Positions 1-6,075 are shown, numbered from the stretch's first letter. The stretch is DNA of 15,214 nucleotides from JBHIER01 sp046760705 [NCBI: bacterium] (GCA_046760705.1 JBHIER010000021.1:1-15214); one strand, 5' to 3'. The notes: generated by a model not told the origin, from the sequence alone. A program made the numbers and translations.

Positions 1-756
1 GGCTTAGCCGTTGGTAGCTTTCTCAACGTCTGCATCTACCGCATACCTGAGGGAAAGTCCCTGCTCCGTCCGGGCTCCCATTGTCCCCATTGCGGGGCTC
101 CGATCAGATCCTACGACAACATTCCCCTCCTGAGCTACGCTCTCCTGCGCGGACGATGCCGCCTGTGCCAGGCGAAGATCTCCGTCCGATATCCGATCGT
201 TGAACTCCTCACGGCCATCCTGTTCGTGGCCCTTTTCATCGTCTCCGGTTCGAGCCTTCAGTTTTTGATCTATTGCCTTTTGGTGGCCGGTCTTCTCGTC
301 GTCGCGCTCATCGATCTGGACCGGTACATCATCCCGGACAGGATAACTGTGCCTGGGATCGTAGTTGGTCTGTTCTGTTCCCCCTTCAATGCTTCCTTGG
401 GTTTTGGGGGGAGGGGAATCGTGGCCTCGGCCATCGGTCTTTTGATCGGTGGGGTCCTCTTCTTTTTGATCGCCCTTTTTGGCCGGGCCGTCTTCAGGAA
501 GGAGAGCATGGGGGGAGGCGACATCAAATTGGCGGCCATGCTCGGTGCGTTCTTGGGGTGGAAGGGGGCGCTGCTCTCGTTCTTTCTGGCCTTTCTCATC
601 GGGGCGGTCGTCGGTGGTGGGGTTCTGTTGGTCTCCTCGAAGCGGAGCAGCACCCGGCTGCCCTTCGGACCCTTTCTGGCTCTCGGTGCCACCGGCTATA
701 TCCTCTTCGGGGATCTGATAATAAGGGCGTATTGGTCTTACATCTCTCCCCTGTAG
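1..756 (+). CDS. pilD: Prepilin peptidase PilD/GspO (5'-truncated by window edge)
   Basis: Membrane aspartic peptidase that cleaves the leader of type IV prepilins after Gly and N-methylates the new N-terminus. The frame is open from base 1 and gives 251 residues before TAG, so roughly 15-20 N-terminal residues lie outside the window. The fragment begins [16 protein letters not shown], the conserved family N-terminus. It then has the cytoplasmic zinc-finger pair CPHC (fragment residues 28-31) and CRLC (53-56). The A24 peptidase domain follows: ALIDLDRYIIPD holds the first catalytic Asp and GGGDIKL holds the GxGD Asp. Several hydrophobic segments fit the usual 7-8 membrane helices. The class III prepilin leaders encoded at 6643-7888 and 10438-11647 are its expected substrates. 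An internal start at base 226 would lose the zinc domain and is not the real start. The first 219 bases are repeated exactly at 3336-3554. Confidence 0.95.
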   Translation, partial: GLAVGSFLNVCIYRIPEGKSLLRPGSHCPHCGAPIRSYDNIPLLSYALLRGRCRLCQAKISVRYPIVELLTAILFVALFIVSGSSLQFLIYCLLVAGLLVVALIDLDRYIIPDRITVPGIVVGLFCSPFNASLGFGGRGIVASAIGLLIGGVLFFLIALFGRAVFRKESMGGGDIKLAAMLGAFLGWKGALLSFFLAFLIGAVVGGGVLLVSSKRSSTRLPFGPFLALGATGYILFGDLIIRAYWSYISPL

Positions 757-800
757 GTCTCCTGTAATAAGGTTACCCCTTTATCTTTCCGGACCCTTCA

Positions 801-1076
801 CCATCATCATCTGCGAGAGCACTTCTCCTCATCCAGCTTTCCAAAAGTCTTTCAGGGGTTATGACCCAGAACTGGGCAAATGTCCCGACTTCGGGCTGCC
901 CTCGGCTGTGGATCGGGCACACCATTTCAGAAAGAATAGAGGGGAGATGGGGATTCCGGTTTGATAGAGTCAACGGAACCGAAAATGCCCTATCGACTTA
1001 TCTGAACATGAGACATCAATGTGTGACCTCTCTGAGGTGATACACTGTGAGACCATTTTTTGGCATGGGTTTTGCT
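801..1076 (+). repeat. Repeat element copy A with sigma-54 promoter at its right end
   Basis: This intergenic block has three relatives in the window. Copy B (3550-3774) is identical over 801-1026 apart from one missing base after 819. Copy C (6208-6481) is diverged, roughly 60-70% identical by eye, and alignable to the promoter. Copy D (3041-3118) matches only the left part, from GGTTACCCCTT (about 775) to CAGCTTTCCAAAA. Read on the minus strand, A and C share a protein-like pattern (FAQF-x-VI-x-PE), but in A it is broken by a one-base deletion. The element could be a decayed small gene, a divergent promoter region, or an activator-binding region for the sigma-54 promoter. I cannot decide between these from sequence alone. 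Confidence 0.7.
1061..1076 (+). promoter_or_regulatory. Sigma-54 (-24/-12) promoter
   Basis: TGGCATGGGTTTTGCT fits the RpoN consensus TGGCAC-N5-TTGC(A/T): GG and GC are separated by exactly 10 bases, and only one core position differs. The predicted start is about base 1087. The homologous site in copy C (6466-6481) has a one-base indel in the alignment but still keeps GG-N10-GC, which argues for selection on the promoter. The first plausible downstream gene starts only at 1434, giving a leader of about 350 nt. Confidence 0.7.
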
Positions 1077-1433
1077 AACCTTAAGAGCAACAGGAATTTT
1101 CGTTTCTTGGGGAGACTCCTTTGGGAGTTGACAGGGGAGACTGCTCGATAAAGGTGACCCTCGGGAAAGCGGGGGACAGAAAGCTGCGGGTCTAACAATG
1201 ATGGTGGGTGATATTGGTCGTTGAAGGATCAGGAAGAGTTCATTTTCGGCCACGAACGATTGCACCGACCGTTCATGACAGCCGCTCTGTTGAAGGGGAA
1301 GTTCGAAATGTGAGTTCTGATTGAAAATTGCTTAGGAGAGATCCAGTTATGTTTAGGATAGAGATTGAAGAGAAAAGGGAATCCCTAAGCGATCCAAGGG
1401 GGTCAGGAACCGGATGGCCGGGGCGGGGGAGAT
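1077..1433. other. Gene-poor stretch: possible long leader or small RNA
   Basis: I see no convincing gene here. A small hairpin is visible around 1121-1136 (ACTCC-TTTG-GGAGT) without a T tract. A 46-codon ORF starts at ATG 1349 behind a fair Shine-Dalgarno (TAGGAGAG, 1333-1340). It ends at 1489, overlaps the next gene in another frame and resembles nothing I know. The stretch lies directly downstream of the sigma-54 promoter at 1061, so it is expected to be transcribed. Confidence 0.4.
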
Positions 1434-1775
1434 GTGGCCAGCCTCCAAACAGTCTCCTCCATCAATCCCCATACTGGCAAAGCCAATGAAGATGCATCTT
1501 TGTGGTTCTTTTTCACCCTCATGAGTACATTACCCCTCCTTTTTGGTTTGACGTTCCGCTATTATTCGCACCGGGAGACGAAAGAAGTCGAGAGAAGGTG
1601 GGAGCGGGCCTGCCAAAGATTTTTGGCCAGAATGGAGGTCGAGGGCACGAATTCTGAAAACAGGGGGATGGACCACGATACCATTTGGGCCAGGATTTTG
1701 AGGGGGGAGGGAGTGGAAGCCTCGGAGGTGGAGAGGATCCCGACCAGAAAGCGAAGAGATTCCAGCTTGGGGTAA
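1434..1775 (+). CDS. Small putative single-pass membrane protein, unknown function
   Basis: 113 codons from GTG at 1434. I do not recognise the family. A hydrophobic stretch at about residues 23-43 (WFFFTLMSTLPLLFGLTF) is followed by RYYSHRETKEVERRWERACQ, a charged, probably helical segment, and a polar tail. This is the layout of a membrane-anchored cytoplasmic helix. The purine-rich GGGGGAG before GTG is only 2 nt away, so the start is uncertain. ATG at 1521, just inside the hydrophobic segment, is an alternative. It lies between a sigma-54 promoter (1061) and the HD-GYP gene, in the same direction, with a 170-nt gap to the latter. It could be a chance ORF; the hydrophobic plus basic/acidic pattern is the main argument for it. 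Confidence 0.4.
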   Translation: MASLQTVSSINPHTGKANEDASLWFFFTLMSTLPLLFGLTFRYYSHRETKEVERRWERACQRFLARMEVEGTNSENRGMDHDTIWARILRGEGVEASEVERIPTRKRRDSSLG

Positions 1776-1929
1776 CACTCTTTCTTCGATGTGAGCTGGT
1801 GAAGCGCCGAAATCCGTCACATCCTGAGAAGATGGGGACTGAAAGTGAGTATAGGAGAAGTAAATTGACTTTGGAGAGTACTGGGCTCCATGTAAAGCAT
1901 GAAGGTGCTCATTCGATCCAACGTCGTGC

Positions 1930-1939
1930 AAGGAGGTGA
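1930..1939 (+). promoter_or_regulatory. Perfect Shine-Dalgarno for the HD-GYP gene
   Basis: AAGGAGGTGA is complementary to the 16S rRNA 3' end over its full length and sits 6 nt before ATG 1946. It fixes the start and is the strongest ribosome binding site in the window. Confidence 0.8.
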
Positions 1940-1945
1940 CCGATT

Positions 1946-2959
1946 ATGGACTTTCTAAAGGGATTTGTCCTTCGACATTTTGAAAAGCTACTTGTCTTCT
2001 GTTTGCTTCTCATAGCGATCGCTACACACCTGTTTGTCGTTCATAGGATGGTCTTCTTAAACATCTTCTTTCTGCCGGTTCTTGTAGCCGGTTTCATCCT
2101 GGGGCGCAGAGGGGCACTTTTGGCCAGTCTTCTCTCCGTGGCCCTCATTGTGTACTTAGCGGTGATCTCCCCCGACACTTTTCAGTCCAGGGGATTCACC
2201 ACTGAAAGTGGGAGGGTTGACGTCATCTTAGGCCTGATCATCTGGGGAGGATTCCTCACTCTGGCCGGATATGTGGTCGGTACATTGTACGAACAAAAGG
2301 AGAGGAAAGTCCAGGAGCTCCGCAGGGCCTATATAGGTGTTTTAGAGATATTGACGAAGTATCTGGAGTCGGCCGATCGGTACACGAAAGGCCACTCATT
2401 GAGGGTGGCCGACACAGCAACGGACATAGCCGTGGCGATGGGTCTGTCCGAAAGCGAGATAGGAAACATTCGTGTCGCTGCTCTGCTCCACGACATCGGA
2501 AAGATTAAAGTCAGCACAGACATTATCAACAAAGCAGCCAGTTTGACCGAAAGAGAGCGGAGAGTGCTTGACGCCCATTCAGAGCAAGGAGCCCAAATCT
2601 TGGGCTCAGTGGGGACAGTGTTACAGGAGGCCATCCCCATCGTCCTGGCCCATCACCAATACTATCAGGACATCGATTCAATCACGGGCGATGGTCGCAA
2701 GGACATTCCCGTGGGTGCCAGAATCATCGCCGTGGCAGACGCCTTCGACGCCATGGTCACCGACCGGCCCTATCGCAGAGGCAAACCCGCGTGGCAGGCC
2801 TTGGAGGAGATCGAACGCTGTTCCGATATTCAGTTTGACCCGGAAGTGGTCAGAGCGTTCAGAGATGTCTTCCCAGAGATCATGGAGGTTGAAACAGGCG
2901 GAATGGAAGGCATATGCCCTATGATGGGAAAAATCACCGCGGAGAAATCGGACAGATGA
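1946..2959 (+). CDS. Membrane HD-GYP domain protein (c-di-GMP phosphodiesterase-like)
   Basis: 337 residues. The N-terminal part has about four membrane helices (residues 15-33, 36-53, 57-75, 92-114), resembling DUF4118-like sensor modules. A helical linker (115-140) leads to the HD-GYP domain. HD-GYP enzymes hydrolyse c-di-GMP to pGpG/GMP and often control motility, pili and biofilm. Metal ligands are present: H150 (KGHSLRVA), H182-D183 (LLHDIGK), H211, H236-H237 and D265 (VADAFDAM). The signature HHExxDGxGYP is not conserved: the sequence reads HHQYYQDIDSITGDGRKDIP (236-255), with Glu replaced by Gln and no GYP. The fold therefore looks intact, but substrate preference may differ, or the protein may act as a sensor or on another nucleotide. 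The start is fixed by the Shine-Dalgarno at 1930-1939. Nearby pil genes suggest a role in pilus or surface behaviour (inference). Confidence 0.93.
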   Translation: MDFLKGFVLRHFEKLLVFCLLLIAIATHLFVVHRMVFLNIFFLPVLVAGFILGRRGALLASLLSVALIVYLAVISPDTFQSRGFTTESGRVDVILGLIIWGGFLTLAGYVVGTLYEQKERKVQELRRAYIGVLEILTKYLESADRYTKGHSLRVADTATDIAVAMGLSESEIGNIRVAALLHDIGKIKVSTDIINKAASLTERERRVLDAHSEQGAQILGSVGTVLQEAIPIVLAHHQYYQDIDSITGDGRKDIPVGARIIAVADAFDAMVTDRPYRRGKPAWQALEEIERCSDIQFDPEVVRAFRDVFPEIMEVETGGMEGICPMMGKITAEKSDR

Positions 2960-3040
2960 CTACCGGCAAAGGGAGCACAGAACAACTGTCCTTGGGATCA
3001 TAGTGGGTTCTCTCTCTCCTCTTTAAGCTTCCTTTCGTGA

Positions 3041-3118
3041 GGTTACCCCTTACAGTACTTCGTGCCCTTCACCTCATCTACCCTGACACTTTTCCTTATC
3101 CAGCTTTCCAAAAAGAGA
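3041..3118 (+). repeat. Repeat element copy D (partial, diverged)
   Basis: Matches the left end of copy A and its flank: GGTTACCCCTT, CCCTTCACC and CTTATCCAGCTTTCCAAAA occur in the same order and spacing as around 775-850. On the minus strand it retains the tail GKLDKEKCQGR-stop, matching GKLDEEKCSRR-stop of the frame-corrected copy A, with the stop at the same place. The rest of the element is absent. Confidence 0.6.
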
Positions 3119-3248
3119 TAGAACTGGACGAAACCCGGGCCGCAAAGGTGTCGGATGGATGTTCTCTAACCGAGGGGGGCAGCTCTTCTTCGTGAATCAT
3201 CAACATCTGAGTTCGGGTACGAGTTGCACTCTGGATGTAGGCGTGTAG

Positions 3249-3273
3249 GGGACAGGAGTACAACTCCTGTCCC
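3249..3273. repeat. Perfect 11-bp inverted repeat (hairpin)
   Basis: GGGACAGGAGT-ACA-ACTCCTGTCCC: an uninterrupted 11-bp stem with a 3-nt loop. No T tract follows on either strand, so it is not a typical intrinsic terminator. It resembles short REP-like extragenic palindromes. No second copy occurs in this window. Confidence 0.7.
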
Positions 3274-3302
3274 AGCATAGGGATTTCGAGCAAAGGAGAT
3301 GT

Positions 3303-3794
3303 GGGTTTCTGATATATCCTTTCATATTCGTTGCAGGCTTAGCCGTTGGTAGCTTTCTCAACGTCTGCATCTACCGCATACCTGAGGGAAAGTCCCTGCT
3401 CCGTCCGGGCTCCCATTGTCCCCATTGCGGGGCTCCGATCAGATCCTACGACAACATTCCCCTCCTGAGCTACGCTCTCCTGCGCGGACGATGCCGCCTG
3501 TGCCAGGCGAAGATCTCCGTCCGATATCCGATCGTTGAACTCCTCACGGCCATCATCATCTGCGAGAGACTTCTCCTCATCCAGCTTTCCAAAAGTCTTT
3601 CAGGGGTTATGACCCAGAACTGGGCAAATGTCCCGACTTCGGGCTGCCCTCGGCTGTGGATCGGGCACACCATTTCAGAAAGAATAGAGGGGAGATGGGG
3701 ATTCCGGTTTGATAGAGTCAACGGAACCGAAAATGCCCTATCGACTTATCTGAACATGAGACATCAATGTGTGATCAGAAGGTTTCGGGGCTAA
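3303..3794 (+). pseudogene. Truncated pilD duplicate fused to repeat copy B
   Basis: Bases 3336-3554 match 1-219 of the window exactly, encoding the PilD N-terminus with its CxxC zinc motifs. At 3550-3554 the sequence jumps to the copy of 801-1026. CCATC is shared at the join (215-219 and 801-805), so 586 bp are missing, including both catalytic Asp motifs. The frame reads [20 protein letters not shown] at its left, a normal PilD N-terminus. It stays open through the join to TAA at 3792-3794, giving a chimeric ORF of about 164 codons. No ATG, GTG or TTG lies in frame before 3609; only a CTG at 3309 follows the AAAGGAG at 3292-3298. It cannot encode a working peptidase. It is either a dead relic or, less likely, an assembly artefact. 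Confidence 0.9.
3550..3774 (+). repeat. Repeat element copy B (near-identical to copy A)
   Basis: Identical to 801-1026 except for one missing C after GCGAGAG (3568). Homology stops at GTGTGA (3774), before the sigma-54 promoter of copy A, so B has no -24/-12 site. With the preceding pilD fragment it forms a direct repeat of the window's left end, about 2.7-3.3 kb apart and flanking the HD-GYP gene. Confidence 0.9.
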
Positions 3795-3837
3795 ACGAAG
3801 GAGCGTGTCTCAAATAAGAAGACGGCGTGAATGGAGA

Positions 3838-4065
3838 TCATAATTTCAAAAACTTAAATATCACTATCAGAAGGGTGAGAATTATGAACCAGATGTTCAT
3901 ATTCCAGCGGAGGTCAGAGATTCTATGATTGAAATCATCTCTTAAGTCATCCAACCTTTTCGAGAAGTCATCCAATCTTTTGGAGTTTTCCTCCATCACC
4001 CCTTCTAATCTGGCCAACCTTTCGCCTAAAGAGATCTCTTTTTCCAATTTTCTCTCCTGCTTCAT
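3838..4065 (-). CDS. Small coiled-coil protein with C-terminal membrane anchor
   Basis: 75 residues if started at ATG 4065. Residues about 8-50 are strongly charged heptads (ARLEGVMEENSKRLDDFSKRLDDLRDDFNHRI) predicted to form a coiled coil. Residues 57-73 (NIWFIILTLLIVIFKFL) form one membrane helix near the C-terminus. Small tail-anchored coiled-coil proteins of this layout are widespread and uncharacterised; no function can be assigned. A 21-bp tandem duplication in the DNA (3944-3964 and 3965-3985, two mismatches) created two of the heptads. The promoter at 4075-4103 would start RNA about 3 nt before ATG, so translation is either leaderless or begins at TTG 4047. That TTG is preceded by AGGAG (4058-4054) with a 6-nt spacer, giving 69 residues. 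Confidence 0.75.
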   Translation of the reverse strand: MKQERKLEKEISLGERLARLEGVMEENSKRLDDFSKRLDDLRDDFNHRISDLRWNMNIWFIILTLLIVIFKFLKL

Positions 4066-4074
4066 CTTAATTGT

Positions 4075-4103
4075 AATTTAGTAAGAATTGGCGCTTCTGT
4101 CAA
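4075..4103 (-). promoter_or_regulatory. Sigma-70-type promoter of the coiled-coil gene
   Basis: On the minus strand: consensus -35 TTGACA (4103-4098), a 17-bp spacer, and -10 TAAATT (4080-4075, 4 of 6). The predicted start is near 4068, almost on top of the annotated ATG at 4065. Confidence 0.6.
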
Positions 4104-4168
4104 CATATTTTGCCCAATTCTCTCACTTCAAAATCTTTCGAGGGGCACCAAGATTCGATACAAATCAG

Positions 4169-4203
4169 AAGCCGCCTCAGTCCAAAGGCTGAAGCGGCTT
4201 TTT
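4169..4203. terminator. Intrinsic-terminator-like hairpin between the two minus-strand genes
   Basis: AAGCCGC (4169-4175) pairs with GCGGCTT (4194-4200). The stem extends inward through TCAG/CTGA after one mismatch. A T run follows on the plus strand (through 4203) and an A run precedes it on the minus strand. It lies 41 nt beyond the protease stop. The better T tract is on the plus strand, so it may be bidirectional. No plus-strand gene obviously needs it. Confidence 0.6.
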
Positions 4204-4243
4204 GCGTGTGAATCGTCAACAGTTCGAGATGTAGAACCTAAGA

Positions 4244-5887
4244 CTACTTCATCAGGATCATCTTATTCGTGGCGGTGAACTCACCGGCAGTGATCCGGTA
4301 GAAGTACACACCACTGGGCACATCGGCAGCGTTCCACCGGATATTGTAAACACCTGCGGATTGGTGCTCGTCAACCAGTGTGACCACCTTCTGTCCCAGC
4401 AGGTTGTAAACCTCCAATCTCACCTCACGGTCGGCGGGAATGGTGTATCTGATGTCGGTCTCCGGGTTAAACGGGTTGGGATAAGCCTGACCCAACACAA
4501 ACCGACCTGACGTTACAGCACCAAACACCTTGAAGACAGGGCCGCTTTCGCACGCTTTTGTGACCACGTTGGCACCGGGGTCATACGTGGCGCCGCTCTT
4601 GATCACATCGGTGACCTCATAGCACCATTCGCCAGATGGGTTCTTTTTGGCTTTAGACTTAATCACCGCCTCCCCATTGGCATCCGTTGTTCCGCTCTTG
4701 CTGCCGGAAGTGGGGCCGGTAAAAACGCCCTCGACAGCCGCCCCAGATACGGGATTATCGGACTGATCGACAACTCTCACCGTTGCCACCCCACGATACC
4801 GACCACCGGCCACGAGCTCACGGGTGACCGTAATTGTATCAACATGCATGAGCACCGGTGGGCCGACGAGCCAACCAGAAAGGGCGTCCTTGGTCCAGCA
4901 CTGCTTACGCAGCGTCTGCTGGCCAGTAAATAAGGTGATGCAGTCGTCCGGCCCGTAACCCATGTAGTTTTCCGGTTGAGTTGCGCCCCAGGGAGTCCCC
5001 TGACAGTCAGACCCGCCCGGAGGGCTGCATTCGTAGTTTGTGGGCGTCGGAGGCGTGTCGCAAGCGAAGTCTCCGCGGATGTCACACTCAAACCCGCTGG
5101 CGAATTCGTAGCAGTCGCCGCATTCGGCCACCTCACTCACCCCGTGATGGGTATGCCAGAGACCCAGATTGTGCCCCATCTCATGGGTGGCCGTATGGGC
5201 ACCCGCTCCCACCGCGATGCTGTTCAGCCAAATTCCTCCCTGTTCGGTGAGGGCATCGGGGTCCCAGGGAAAGGTGCCTACTCCCAAGAGAATCCAATAA
5301 AACGGATCCTGGCAAGAGATGTAGATGTTGCACTGTGATTGAGGCGACTCCGCATATTTGCTCTTCATCCGGGCGATGTCGGCCAAGGCAGCACTGCAAC
5401 CACCCCAGTTACAGGCACTGATACACTTCAGCTTCCTATCCCTGTGGTATCTCGTGGCCACGAGCTGGAACTGGATATTGGTACCGTTGGCCGAGTAGTC
5501 CGCGTTCATTTGATCGATGGTAGCATCGACAGTCGCCTGATCGACGACGTAGCCCTGGTTGTCGCCCATTACATGAACGATCACCCGGACAGTGAGCGGC
5601 TCGATGACCGTACCATCCCGCATAGTCGGATCGTCACACACCCCCTCCAGAGGGCAACCCACTGCGGTTTTGTGTAGTCCCAACTCCGCCTTCCGCATCT
5701 CCCAGAGTTCATTTGTGCCGCACCAGTGGGGCTGTTTTTTCGCCTCGAGGTATTCCGGATTCTCCGTCGGGCGCTGGGGAGTCGGCTTCTGTTTTGCATC
5801 ACCTTTGGCCAGGTTTGCATTACTGGCCAAAATCACCGAACCGAGTCCAAGGAGAAAAATTAACCCAAAAGCAATAGTGCGTTTCAT
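4244..5887 (-). CDS. Secreted M43 (pappalysin/cytophagalysin-like) metalloprotease with C-terminal sorting-type domain
   Basis: 547 residues. The signal peptide is about residues 1-21 (MKRTIAFGLIFLLGLGSVILA). A Cys-rich M43-type catalytic domain spans about 55-335. The zinc site HEMGHNLGLWH gives ligands H235, H239 and H245 with catalytic E236. The Met-turn is NYMGYGPD (M309). Many Cys (for example 256, 259, 268, 276, 287, 295) suggest disulfides outside the cytoplasm. Residues about 350-450 form a Big/Ig-like module (DNPVSGAAVEGVFTG...TTDANGEAVI). Residues 465-547 are a FlgD/T9SS-type domain (YPNPFNPETDIRYTIP, LLGQKVVTLVD, SGVYFYRI, KMILMK end), common in FCB-group exported proteins. Shine-Dalgarno GAAAGGAG lies 6 nt before ATG 5887, with a promoter candidate at 6047-6075. 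It is likely secreted or surface-bound and degrades proteins outside the cell; the substrate is unknown. It is not linked to the pil genes by direction. Confidence 0.93.
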   Translation of the reverse strand: MKRTIAFGLIFLLGLGSVILASNANLAKGDAKQKPTPQRPTENPEYLEAKKQPHWCGTNELWEMRKAELGLHKTAVGCPLEGVCDDPTMRDGTVIEPLTVRVIVHVMGDNQGYVVDQATVDATIDQMNADYSANGTNIQFQLVATRYHRDRKLKCISACNWGGCSAALADIARMKSKYAESPQSQCNIYISCQDPFYWILLGVGTFPWDPDALTEQGGIWLNSIAVGAGAHTATHEMGHNLGLWHTHHGVSEVAECGDCYEFASGFECDIRGDFACDTPPTPTNYECSPPGGSDCQGTPWGATQPENYMGYGPDDCITLFTGQQTLRKQCWTKDALSGWLVGPPVLMHVDTITVTRELVAGGRYRGVATVRVVDQSDNPVSGAAVEGVFTGPTSGSKSGTTDANGEAVIKSKAKKNPSGEWCYEVTDVIKSGATYDPGANVVTKACESGPVFKVFGAVTSGRFVLGQAYPNPFNPETDIRYTIPADREVRLEVYNLLGQKVVTLVDEHQSAGVYNIRWNAADVPSGVYFYRITAGEFTATNKMILMK

Positions 5888-5945
5888 TGATCGCTCCTTT
5901 CAAAACTTGTAAAAATTCACTCACGGACCTCCTGACAAGCCTGGA

Positions 5946-6020
5946 TCAGTAAACCGCCATGGGCATCACCCCCTCTTTGTCCCTTACCAGTATGCTGAGG
6001 AAACCAAAGACTGAGACCAT
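5946..6020 (-). other. Possible 24-codon upstream ORF in the protease leader
   Basis: On the minus strand, ATG at 6020 follows AAGGGGGTG with good spacing and encodes MVSVFGFLSILVRDKEGVMP... (24 residues). A second ribosome-binding-like copy of the same motif lies within it: GCATCACCCCCT on the plus strand at 5963-5974 and 6021-6032. It lies between the protease promoter and gene. It may be a leader peptide or a chance ORF. Confidence 0.25.
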
Positions 6021-6046
6021 GCATCACCCCCTTTCTATTTTATTAT

Positions 6047-6075
6047 TTGATAAATGTGCAGTTCTTTCCATTCAA
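6047..6075 (-). promoter_or_regulatory. Candidate sigma-70 promoter of the M43 protease gene
   Basis: Minus strand: TTGAAT (6075-6070), a 17-bp spacer, then TATCAA (6052-6047). Each box matches 4 of 6, in an AT-rich stretch. This implies a leader of about 150 nt. Confidence 0.45.

Larger units (their letters stand above)
2960..3302. other. Intergenic region with repeat fragment and hairpin
   Basis: No convincing gene. Just after the HD-GYP stop, AAGG...ACAG-AACAA-CTGT-CCTT (about 2968-2992) forms a bulged stem without a T tract and is at best a weak terminator. Copy D of the repeat and an 11-bp perfect hairpin follow, then the ribosome-binding-like AAAGGAG at 3292-3298. The minus-strand ORF at 3096-3293 (65 codons) has no recognisable content. 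Confidence 0.5.

Noticed and set aside
990-1265. 91-codon minus-strand ORF, and the 60-codon one at 1016-1198
   Set aside because: No ribosome binding site, composition unlike a protein, and they lie over the sigma-54 promoter.
1685-1939. 84-codon plus-strand ORF overlapping the small membrane protein and reaching the HD-GYP ribosome binding site
   Set aside because: No Shine-Dalgarno, low-complexity Gly/Arg-rich translation; best read as frame shadow and intergenic sequence.
4976-5338. Plus-strand ORFs inside the protease gene (also 5339-5677 and 5592-5912)
   Set aside because: Antisense to a well-supported M43 protease. Their Arg/Pro-rich content is typical of shadow frames.
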